IMG/VR virus record: IMGVR_UViG_3300009184_000155
Span: 1 to 28,260 of that record
Direction: 5' to 3' (one strand)
Length of the DNA stretch: 28,260 bases
DNA from: a virus
The notes under the pieces are model-generated. The model worked only from the letters and a program-made list of their open reading frames with translations, did no database searches and had not been told where the DNA came from. Position numbers and translations under genes: made by a program. This document shows positions 24,142 to 28,260 of the stretch, piece by piece; the first letter of the stretch is position 1, and every line of letters begins with the position of its first letter.

Positions 24142-24332
24142 TGAACAGTTGTATCGTCAACTTCAGGAGTATTCTCAGCTATGTACTCTTGTACCTTTGC
24201 ATTGGCATCTTTAATCATTCTGTCGTGCAACTCCTGGACAACTTCCATTGGGAGTTTACGCAATCCAGCAATAATAATTTCAACTTCAGCAGTTGTATGC
24301 TCAAATGCTATTTTAACGTCTTTAAGATTCAT
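24138..24332 (-). CDS. Small helical protein of unknown function (64 aa)
   Basis: The product has 64 residues, MNLKDVKIAFEHTTAEVEII then IAGLRKLPMEVVQELHDRMI, with an acidic C-terminus ENTPEVDDTTVQ. The pattern of a variable N-terminus, a hydrophobic helix with L-x-K-L-P-[MY]-E-x-V and an amphipathic helix occurs in many small phage proteins of unknown role. There is no signal peptide or membrane segment. A good SD (AAAGGAAAACAAA) precedes the ATG. Its stop overlaps the methyltransferase start by 4 bases, so a small regulatory partner of the methyltransferase is possible but unsupported by any motif. Confidence 0.7.
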   Translation of the reverse strand: MNLKDVKIAFEHTTAEVEIIIAGLRKLPMEVVQELHDRMIKDANAKVQEYIAENTPEVDDTTVQ

Positions 24333-24393
24333 TTTGTTTTCCTTTGTTGGTGGGCTACTTGCTCGAACATATATCTGTCTTATCAGTTCTACC

Positions 24394-24417
24394 TATTTAG
24401 TGCAGACTTACTAAATA
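24394..24417 (-). promoter_or_regulatory. AT-rich hairpin in the 106-base gap
   Basis: On the minus strand TATTTAGT (24417-24410), an 8-base loop AAGTCTGC and ACTAAATA (24401-24394) can pair over 8 bp. The gap 24333-24438 between two small genes is the longest non-coding stretch in the window and has no open frame worth reporting. No T-run follows the hairpin, so it is not a classical terminator. It could be an RNA processing site, a weak attenuator or an operator. The palindromic arms are AT-rich and could also arise by chance. Confidence 0.4.
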
Positions 24418-24438
24418 AAGATTACTTTCACCCATTGA

Positions 24439-24579
24439 TTATTTAGGCTTCTTTGTTTTCTTTGCTTCTCTTGCTTCACTATAGGCAATTGCTACTGCCT
24501 GTTTGATTGGTTTGCCTGCTTTTACCTCAGTTTTAATATTTTCTTTGAATGCTTTAGGGCTTGCTGATTTCTTCAACAT
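24439..24579 (-). CDS. Tiny basic phage protein (46 aa)
   Basis: ATG 24579-24577 opens a 46-residue frame. It reads MLKKSASPKAFKENIKTEVK, then AGKPIKQAVAIAYSEAREAK and ends KTKKPK. The block A-F-x-x-N-[IV]-x-x-E-x-x-A-G-K-P-x-K-Q-A-V-A-I-A-[YL]-S is a familiar signature of tiny proteins in many tailed phages. Their function is unknown. Over a third of the residues are Lys/Arg, so nucleic-acid or capsid binding is plausible. SD AAGGAAAATACT precedes the ATG. It follows the 90-residue gene by 10 bases. Confidence 0.78.
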   Translation of the reverse strand: MLKKSASPKAFKENIKTEVKAGKPIKQAVAIAYSEAREAKKTKKPK

Positions 24580-24589
24580 AGTATTTTCC

Positions 24590-24862
24590 TTAACAATTCC
24601 AGTTTTTCAATGATGCTTTGGCTCTTTCTGCTGGTCCTTTAGCATTTTTTACAACTCCTTCCATCCTTGCACAAAAACTAGCTTTTCTGCCTGCATCTGC
24701 TTTTGTCTTTGGATTTGGTGCTGGTGCTTTTAAATTAGCATTGTTTTTAGAATTGTATTCAGCTCTGCCTTTAGCAGTCATGCCTGCACCTTTTTCAGTA
24801 GGATTATAAGTTTTACCCTTGCCTACTGTTTTATGTGGTATTGGTTTATCGTGTTTTTTCAT
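24590..24862 (-). CDS. Basic phage protein, DUF6321-like (90 aa)
   Basis: The product has 90 residues and is strongly basic. It contains GKGKTYNPTEKGAGMTAKGR near residues 14-33, then a P/N/K linker. The C-terminal part is KASFCARMEGVVKNAKGPAE and RAKASLKNWNC. The [KR]-[KAG]-S-F-C-A-R and terminal W-N-C are the signature of a small phage family I know as DUF6321, of unknown function. Two conserved Cys (in FCAR and at the terminus) may bind zinc or pair. The start overlaps the 52-residue gene by 4 bases. It belongs with its neighbours to a group of basic small proteins before the packaging genes. Confidence 0.8.
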   Translation of the reverse strand: MKKHDKPIPHKTVGKGKTYNPTEKGAGMTAKGRAEYNSKNNANLKAPAPNPKTKADAGRKASFCARMEGVVKNAKGPAERAKASLKNWNC

Positions 24863-25017
24863 TTTTTAGCCGTCTTTGCAGATTCTTTGAAATCTTTAGC
24901 AGTCGGTGCTCCTTTGCTGCCTACTTTACGCATCTTCTCAACTGGCTTGCCTTCTGCCTTTTGTCGTTCAATTCGTTCTTGTTTTTTATGAATATTTGCA
25001 TACAATCCATTAGCCAT
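24859..25017 (-). CDS. Tiny basic phage protein (52 aa)
   Basis: I choose ATG 25017-25015 (MANGLYANIHKKQERIERQK) because AGGAG lies 6-7 bases upstream and because it overlaps the GroES stop by 8 bases. An earlier in-frame ATG at 25044 has no such support. The 52 residues continue AEGKPVEKMRKVGSKGAPTA and end KDFKESAKTAKK. M-R-K-x-G-x-K-G-A-P-T-x-x-x-F-x-x-[SA]-A-x-T is a recurrent ending in small phage proteins near packaging genes. Function is unknown. Strong basicity suggests nucleic-acid or virion binding. Confidence 0.76.
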   Translation of the reverse strand: MANGLYANIHKKQERIERQKAEGKPVEKMRKVGSKGAPTAKDFKESAKTAKK

Positions 25018-25312
25018 TACTATTCTCCTGTATAAAACATACATCTTGCCAACTCATTAATAAATAACGATCTTTACCCTCAAAATATTCTGTATATTTT
25101 AAGTATTCATCGTTGCCCATATGACCATACCTGACAAATGCACCAACTTCAATAGGCATTGGTTCACGCTTACCATTAGGTAATTTTTTGCCTTGACCTA
25201 CAGCTACAACAGTTCCCATGTTGTCTTTTTCATCCATGATTACCGCAATAATCTCAGATTTAACTCGTTCAATAGGTTTTATGAGGATTTTGTCACCAAG
25301 AGGTTTAAGCAT
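25010..25312 (-). CDS. Phage GroES-like co-chaperonin (Cpn10)
   Basis: This 100-residue protein follows the Cpn10 plan. It has L-x-P-L-G-D-K-I-L-I-K-P at the start, then the loop region VKSEIIAVIMDEKDNMG (18-33), the core strand GTVVAVGQGKKLPNGKREPM, PIEVGAFVRYG and the closing YLLMSWQDVCFI. It would replace or compete with host GroES as the lid on GroEL, favouring folding of the phage coat, as T4 gp31 does. The mobile loop lacks the usual G-G-I-V-L; the closest match is I-A-V-I-M. No GroEL gene is in this window. The start overlaps the upstream stop by 8 bases, with GGGAGG 10 bases upstream. Confidence 0.88.
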   Translation of the reverse strand: MLKPLGDKILIKPIERVKSEIIAVIMDEKDNMGTVVAVGQGKKLPNGKREPMPIEVGAFVRYGHMGNDEYLKYTEYFEGKDRYLLMSWQDVCFIQENSNG

Positions 25313-25526
25313 ACTTTTTAGGCCTCCCAGCTTTCCTTTTTGGAATATTAATTAATACAGGCTCTGTCATTGATTGAACCATAAGATTTATAGATAAATT
25401 TTTAGAATTTGACGAATATTCACCACAATAATCAAGATTGTTTTTATTTACAAAATTTGGGTATCTTCGACATATACCCATTCTTTCGCCACTAGAAAAA
25501 TATTTACAATTTTCGCAATTATCCAT
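25305..25526 (-). CDS. Cys4 zinc-type small protein with AT-hook-like tail
   Basis: I choose ATG 25526-25524 (MDNCENCKYFSSGERMGICR), which overlaps the HNH stop by 8 bases and has GGGGAG 10 bases upstream. The product has 73 residues. C4, C7, C19 and C34 form C-x2-C-x11-C-x14-C with the recognisable C-[KR]-Y-F ... G-x-C-R-R-x-P ... C-G-E-Y pattern found in many small bacterial and phage proteins, likely a zinc site. The C-terminus KRKAGRPKKYA contains the GRP core of an AT-hook. This suggests binding to AT-rich DNA, but the exact role is unknown. It lies between HNH and GroES genes. Confidence 0.72.
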   Translation of the reverse strand: MDNCENCKYFSSGERMGICRRYPNFVNKNNLDYCGEYSSNSKNLSINLMVQSMTEPVLINIPKRKAGRPKKYA

Positions 25527-25995
25527 GATTTGCATACTCCCCATAGTATTTATTGCGAGCTTCAAAAGCTGCTAATTCTGCATTTTTTAAATTGTCAAAT
25601 GAACCAATGTATGTGTTTTTTACTTGAACAATCCATTTATTTCTATGTTTACATACATTTTTAATGCTTGAAGTATTGTTTTTTGCAATTCTTCTATTAG
25701 CATTATTTATTTCTCTTGTAGCTTCTCTAAGGTTTTCAATTTTGTTATTTAATTGATTATTGTCTATATGGTCAATTTCTTTAGGAAAATAGCCATATTT
25801 CATCATAAAAATAATTCTATGAACTTTATAAACTTTTTTGTTTATAGTTACTTGCCTATAACCCTGAGATGCAATACATCCAGCTTCTTTTGAATTATAT
25901 GCTTTATATTGATGGTTTTTCCAAAACAGTTTCCCATCAGAATATTCAAATAAATTGTTTAAATATTCTTTATTTAGTATAGTTTGTACAGCCAT
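25519..25995 (-). CDS. HNH homing endonuclease with AP2-like domain
   Basis: The protein has 158 residues. The N-terminal part is GKLFWKNHQYKAYNSKEAGC. The HNH core follows: VHRIIFMMKYGYFPKEIDHI (residues 58-77, with H59-R60 and D75-H76), then DNNQLNNKIENLREATREIN. The C-terminal SSIKNVCKHRNKWIVQVKN and YIGSFDNLKNAELAAFEARN resemble the AP2/NUMOD-like DNA-binding strand. This is a free-standing phage homing nuclease that spreads by cutting DNA lacking its gene. It is inserted between the recombination and co-chaperonin blocks and overlaps the next start by 8 bases. SD AGAGGTG lies before the ATG. Codon use is more AT-rich than that of neighbours. Confidence 0.9.
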   Translation of the reverse strand: MAVQTILNKEYLNNLFEYSDGKLFWKNHQYKAYNSKEAGCIASQGYRQVTINKKVYKVHRIIFMMKYGYFPKEIDHIDNNQLNNKIENLREATREINNANRRIAKNNTSSIKNVCKHRNKWIVQVKNTYIGSFDNLKNAELAAFEARNKYYGEYANHG

Positions 25996-26023
25996 TCAAG
26001 CACCTCTGATCTTGGGTGGTTAG

Positions 26024-26062
26024 AAAGCCTAGGAAATTCACGTTATCCTAGGCTTTCGCCTA
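26024..26062 (-). terminator. Nested hairpins, probable terminator or attenuator
   Basis: On the minus strand AAAGCCTAGGA (26056-26046), an 11-base loop and TCCTAGGCTTT (26034-26024) form a perfect 11-bp stem. The RNA continues CTAACC after the final TTT, so the T-run is short. Just upstream, TAGGC-GAAA-GCCTA (26062-26049) forms a second stem with a GNRA tetraloop that shares its 3' arm with the first. The two folds exclude each other. The structure begins 2 bases after the stop of the 82-residue gene and ends 29 bases before the HNH start. It may end the early transcript or control HNH translation. Confidence 0.55.
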
Positions 26063-26063
26063 A

Positions 26064-26312
26064 TTATCTTTGAGATTTATCTTCTTTTGAATACATAGTA
26101 CGATTGTGTTCATAACAAACACCAGCAGTACGACCTGTATTGAATTCTTTATCGCTGCCCATGGCATCTTCTTTGCCCATTGCAACACCGCCTACTACAC
26201 GACCCATGCGTTCACCAGACATATCTGCCTTGCCAGCATTTTTCGGAACTACAACACCTTTAGCTGGAATACCAGCCGTACTATTTGGATTTGTATCTTT
26301 ACCCATTCCCAT
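26064..26312 (-). CDS. Small Gly/Lys/Met-rich protein of unknown function (82 aa)
   Basis: I choose ATG 26312-26310 (MGMGKDTNPNSTAGIPAKGV), preceded by AAAGGAAAAATC, rather than an ATG 12 codons upstream with no good SD. The protein has 82 residues, is Gly-rich and has no membrane segment. It contains PKNAGKADMSGERMGRVVGG and ends CYEHNRTMYSKEDKSQR. It is polar and probably disordered, with no recognised family. It follows the RusA gene by 39 bases and ends at the nested hairpins, so it closes the recombination operon. Confidence 0.6.
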   Translation of the reverse strand: MGMGKDTNPNSTAGIPAKGVVVPKNAGKADMSGERMGRVVGGVAMGKEDAMGSDKEFNTGRTAGVCYEHNRTMYSKEDKSQR

Positions 26313-26351
26313 GATTTTTCCTTTAGCTAAAAGAAGTGCGAATTGCACAAT

Positions 26352-26681
26352 TTATTTTAACTCAACTTTTATTAAACCACAAATATCTTTTGCAATCTCA
26401 ATTGTGATCTTATTAAAACAACGATCATCAATCTCTAATGCCAAACACATCCCATCTAATCCTGATTTTATGGATGCTAACATATTATCTAAGTCCATCC
26501 ATCTTCGGTTGGGCTTGTAAAAAATAATAATTAATTCCTGATAATCTGCTTTCGGTATATTAGCTTCTTTTGTAGTCCAATAGCAAATATCTTTGTAAAT
26601 TGCCTTTTTTTTGGCTTTTTCGTGATAATGACAACTTGAATTTGGGTTTAACTCTTTTGGATACCAAGGGAATGTGATCAT
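26352..26681 (-). CDS. rusA: RusA-family Holliday junction resolvase
   Basis: I choose ATG 26681-26679 (MITFPWYPKELNPNSSCHYH), overlapping the Ref-like stop by 4 bases (ATGA). The protein has 109 residues (E. coli RusA 120). The N-terminal P-W-x-P-x-x-L-N-P-N is conserved, as are R-R-x-x-D-L-D-N (D63, D65) and L-E-I-D-D (D85, D86), the acidic active-site cluster. The Lys normally four residues after the second Asp is Ala69; a Lys occurs at 72, as in many phage relatives (DNxxAxxK). RusA cuts four-way junctions created by replication and recombination, leaving linear or branched DNA ready for packaging. Confidence 0.9.
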   Translation of the reverse strand: MITFPWYPKELNPNSSCHYHEKAKKKAIYKDICYWTTKEANIPKADYQELIIIFYKPNRRWMDLDNMLASIKSGLDGMCLALEIDDRCFNKITIEIAKDICGLIKVELK

Positions 26682-26947
26682 AATATAGCCAATGTTAATT
26701 CTAATAATTCTTCTTCCGTTGTTGAATACAACAACTCCCATGCTAATCTGCCTAAACCATGAATTCCTGTTTGTGAGCCTCTATGATGGATTGGGCATAG
26801 CCCTATTACAGGCGCATCTTTACGTTTGCCAGCCCTTCTTATATGATGTAGCTCCGTTGGAGTATCCTCTATTTTTAAAACAAATCGACATAAGCTGCAA
26901 CCCAGTCGTGCAACTTTGTCATAATGTTGTTTTTGTGCCTTAGTCAT
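26678..26947 (-). CDS. Ref-like HNH nuclease (RecA-dependent nuclease family)
   Basis: I choose ATG 26947-26945 (MTKAQKQHYDKVARLGCSLC), overlapping the 52-residue upstream gene by 8 bases; the earlier in-frame start at 26965 lies deeper inside that gene. The product has 89 residues. C17-x2-C20, H34-H35 (LHHIRRAGKRKD), C51-x2-H54-H55 (LCPIHHRGSQTGIHG) and H63 match the zinc and HNH core of P1 Ref, a RecA-dependent nuclease. P1 Ref has an extra disordered N-terminus, which is missing here. Its probable role is to cut DNA at recombination sites together with host RecA. It is coupled to RusA (ATGA). Confidence 0.8.
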   Translation of the reverse strand: MTKAQKQHYDKVARLGCSLCRFVLKIEDTPTELHHIRRAGKRKDAPVIGLCPIHHRGSQTGIHGLGRLAWELLYSTTEEELLELTLAIL

Positions 26948-27098
26948 TTGCCAATTTCTGAGCAAAATTTTCTAGTTTTTGAGCAATATCAGTAATATCA
27001 ACTGCTATTTCATAAGCAGCAACATGATCTTGTTGATTACAAGCATCTGAATAATTACGAATTAGATGTTGTAATACCATAAATGGATGATCAATCAT
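26940..27098 (-). CDS. Small helical protein (52 aa), translationally coupled
   Basis: ATG 27098-27096 opens a 52-residue frame. It reads MIDHPFMVLQHLIRNYSDAC, then NQQDHVAAYEIAVDITDIAQ and KLENFAQKLAND. It is predicted helical and acidic to neutral, with no membrane segment. Its ATG overlaps the 110-residue gene's stop (ATGA) and its stop overlaps the Ref-like ATG by 8 bases (ATGACTAA). Such couplings support real translation. I do not recognise a family. It could be an adaptor of the recombination nucleases or a host-takeover protein. Confidence 0.72.
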   Translation of the reverse strand: MIDHPFMVLQHLIRNYSDACNQQDHVAAYEIAVDITDIAQKLENFAQKLAND

Positions 27099-27427
27099 AA
27101 CATTCCTTTTCTACGGTTAGCACTAAGTGTCTGAAACATATCAAAAATCCTTGCCTGTGAATTGCGTTCATTATCTAAAATCTTATATTCCTCTAAAGCC
27201 TTTATCCATTCTTTGACTGCAATATCGTATGTAACGCTTGCTATGGCTTTTTCTTGTCGTTCTGCTACTGTCCCCTCAGACTTTAAAAATTCATGAGCCT
27301 TGGCTTGTTTCATGGCTTCCTTGAGGTATTCAAGATGACTATATAGTTTCCCATGTCTAATATCGGTATCTGCTAGTTTATTAAATGCTTCTGATATATC
27401 GTTTTCATCTAAGTTATTAAAGTCCAT
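27095..27427 (-). CDS. Conserved phage protein of replication region (110 aa)
   Basis: The protein has 110 residues, is charged and almost fully helical. It starts MDFNNLDENDISEAFNKLAD, continues LYSHLEYLKEAMKQAKAHEF and GTVAERQEKAIASVTYDIAV, and ends QARIFDMFQTLSANRRKGML. The G-T-V-A-E-R-[QK]-E-x-A motif with the closing S-x-N-R-R-K is common among small phage proteins next to replication and recombination genes. No function has been established that I know of. A recombination-mediator or ssDNA-binding partner is possible. SD AAAGGATAAATA precedes the ATG. The stop overlaps the next gene (ATGA). Confidence 0.7.
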   Translation of the reverse strand: MDFNNLDENDISEAFNKLADTDIRHGKLYSHLEYLKEAMKQAKAHEFLKSEGTVAERQEKAIASVTYDIAVKEWIKALEEYKILDNERNSQARIFDMFQTLSANRRKGML

Positions 27428-27430
27428 TAT

Positions 27431-27820
27431 TTATCCTTTATAAGTTTTTTTATTTATCATTTCACGCATAATTCTGAATTGTTCTTTAACAAATTCTTTG
27501 TCGTTAGATGAATAATTTGGACTATATCCAATCTCAGAATGAGGTTTACTAGGGATTCGTTCACCAGCCATACAGAGTTTTTTAACAGCTAAAGCACTAG
27601 GAATAAAAGTATCATCCATTGAATAAATAGCTTGATCAAGTTTCGGTCTGTAAGTTAAATAAATTCCTAGGACTTCTTTCCAAGTATCTCGAACAATCTC
27701 AAGATCAACTCCTTCCCAATGTCTGATAAAGGTTGCACCGTAAATAGCACCCATTCGAGCAAATAAGTAATCTAAACCTTCATCTGGTTGGCAAAAATCA
27801 CTTTCCAAGTAATCTGACAT
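27431..27820 (-). CDS. Lambda P-like helicase-loader candidate
   Basis: The product has 129 residues, starting MSDYLESDFCQPDEGLDYLF. The alignable core is LFARMGAIYGATFIRHWEG, EIVRDTWKEVLGIYLTYRPK and DTFIPSALAVKKLCMAGERI. It follows the lambda P N-terminal pattern: helix, a W-x-x-x-L block, then a P-S-x-x-x-x-x-x-C segment. Lambda P (233 residues) loads DnaB helicase at the origin; the C-terminal half is missing here, so the match is partial. Its location right after the O-like initiator supports a replication role. AGGAGG 8 bases before the ATG is strong. It overlaps the initiator gene by 23 bases. Confidence 0.58.
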   Translation of the reverse strand: MSDYLESDFCQPDEGLDYLFARMGAIYGATFIRHWEGVDLEIVRDTWKEVLGIYLTYRPKLDQAIYSMDDTFIPSALAVKKLCMAGERIPSKPHSEIGYSPNYSSNDKEFVKEQFRIMREMINKKTYKG

Positions 27821-28260
27821 CTTTATTTCCTCCTATAATCCCTCTAGTTAGTCCTGACATGACTGTGCTATTTCTTTCCCCAACTGTTTTTTTCTCTTTA
27901 ATCCAATCAGCCTTAAATCCTCTCCAACCGTTTTGGCAACAAAGAATCATTACTTGTTCAAGAGTTAAATTAGCCTTTTGTCCTTCTTTGGCTAAACCAT
28001 TAATTGCAGTTTGAGTTACAGGAGCTTTTAATCCTTTGCGTAACTTACAAAAATCTTTAAAGACTTCATCACTAACACCTTCAGGTGTAATAGTATTTAT
28101 ATTGGTTAGTGGTTCTTGGTTTATGGTTAGTGGTTTATGGTTAGTGGTTAAGGTTACTTGTGGGTTATTTTCAGAAACCATGTCGGTTATTGTTGGGTTA
28201 TCTAAGTCATTGATTTTCTTAGGTCTAGCACCTAATTTACCTACTTCTCTATTCACTTCA
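27798..28260 (-). CDS. Replication initiator (O/DUF1376-like), C-terminal part, 5' end outside window
   Basis: The frame is open to the right edge: before the GTG at 28256-28254 another codon (GAA) is read in frame, so the true start lies outside the window. The visible part begins V-N-R-E-V-G-K-L-G-A-R-P-K-K, as seen after the winged-helix/DUF1376 domain of phage replication proteins. A linker with two heptapeptide repeats (NHKPLTI, NQEPLTN) follows. The C-terminal domain is DEVFKDFCKLRKGLKAPVTQ, LAKEGQKANLTLEQVMILCC and QNGWRGFKADWIKEKK, typical of this class. The linker-coding DNA contains seven heptamers and may be the phage origin, as in lambda O. Confidence 0.8.
   Translation of the reverse strand, partial: EVNREVGKLGARPKKINDLDNPTITDMVSENNPQVTLTTNHKPLTINQEPLTNINTITPEGVSDEVFKDFCKLRKGLKAPVTQTAINGLAKEGQKANLTLEQVMILCCQNGWRGFKADWIKEKKTVGERNSTVMSGLTRGIIGGNKDVRLLGK
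28101..28149 (-). repeat. Seven tandem 7-bp repeats in the initiator gene (candidate origin iterons)
   Basis: Read on the coding strand, the 49 bases consist of seven consecutive units AACC-NNN, where NNN is ACT, ATA, ACT, ATA, AAG, ACT, AAT. A further AACC copy lies one 6-base unit upstream. Because seven is not a multiple of three, the protein repeats every 21 bases (residue heptads). On the coding strand the array is followed by an AT-rich stretch. Lambda O carries four iterons inside its own gene that form the origin. The parallel is by analogy, and low-complexity linker expansion is the alternative. Confidence 0.8.

Noticed and set aside
24345-24440. Possible tRNA on the minus strand (GTTCGAGC followed by GCCCACCA)
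   Set aside because: A T-loop-like and CCA-like end can be seen, and a 6/7 acceptor match is possible, but no D arm, anticodon arm of proper 5/7 geometry or paired T stem can be built.
24141-24446. Plus-strand frames of 101 and 77 aa over the 24333-24438 gap
   Set aside because: They lie mostly opposite the convincing 64-aa gene and show no SD or known motif; every other gene is on the minus strand.
25017-25044. Longer N-termini for several genes (25044, 25565, 26348, 26741, 26965, 7170)
   Set aside because: The downstream starts have ribosome binding sites or stop/start overlaps and begin at the conserved part of each family; the upstream extensions read hydrophobic or odd sequence inside the preceding gene.
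26106-26943. Plus-strand frames of 74, 126 and 83 aa over the RusA/Ref region
   Set aside because: They are shadows of the small Gly/Lys-rich, RusA and Ref-like genes, which have overlaps and known motifs on the minus strand.
1-28260. Search for CRISPR array, insertion sequence, integrase/att site, or reverse transcriptase (DGR)
   Set aside because: No regularly spaced repeats with unique spacers, transposase, recombinase or RT-like gene was seen in either strand of this window.

Overview
The window is one contiguous segment of a tailed-phage genome with a short-tailed (podovirus), P22-like virion. Every supported gene lies on the minus strand, so transcription and gene order run from high to low coordinates. 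No host genes, tRNA, integrase, repressor or CRISPR array is visible. The DNA is AT-rich with AAGGA/GGAG ribosome binding sites, which fits a phage of a Gram-negative, probably aquatic, bacterium. The host cannot be named from this sequence.

Layout in transcription order. (1) 28260-26940: replication genes. These are a lambda-O-like initiator C-terminus cut by the window edge, a P-like helicase-loader candidate and two small proteins of unknown role. A 7 x 7 bp heptamer array inside the initiator gene is a candidate origin. (2) 26947-26064: a Ref-type HNH nuclease, a RusA Holliday-junction resolvase and a small Gly/Lys-rich protein. They end at a hairpin structure that looks like a transcription stop. 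(3) 25995-24138: an HNH homing endonuclease, a Cys4 zinc-type protein, a GroES co-chaperonin and several tiny basic proteins. (4) 24141-21310: a ParB-fused DNA methyltransferase with a G10 tract, then terminase small and large subunits. (5) 21300-15914: portal, two small proteins, scaffold, P22-type coat and a beta-rich head or decoration candidate, closed by a strong Rho-independent terminator. (6) 15818-10569: two beta-rich virion proteins, then two long tail fibers, each followed by a small protein; the two small proteins look related. (7) 10562-7121: gp4-like and gp10-like head-completion proteins, both carrying extra Ig-like or adhesin-like insertions. (8) 7128-1870: ejection (internal virion) proteins, one with a T7 gp13/GNAT flavour and one with a peptidoglycan-hydrolase-like N-terminus. 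(9) 1868-1: a tail-collar fiber, then four membrane proteins including a 3TM-type holin, and the start of an M15 peptidase endolysin cut by the window edge.

The genes act together as a lytic assembly line. DNA is replicated and its junctions resolved, terminase packages it through the portal into a scaffold-built coat, gp4/gp10-type proteins seal the head, fibers bind the host, ejection proteins carry DNA across the envelope, and the holin/endolysin set releases progeny. Most genes overlap by 1, 4 or 8 bases, implying translational coupling.

The most interesting observations are a motif shared by the scaffold and a neighbouring small protein, the G10 tract just before the methyltransferase DPPY motif, nested domain insertions in the two head-completion proteins, the in-gene heptamer array, and the paired fiber/small-protein cassettes.
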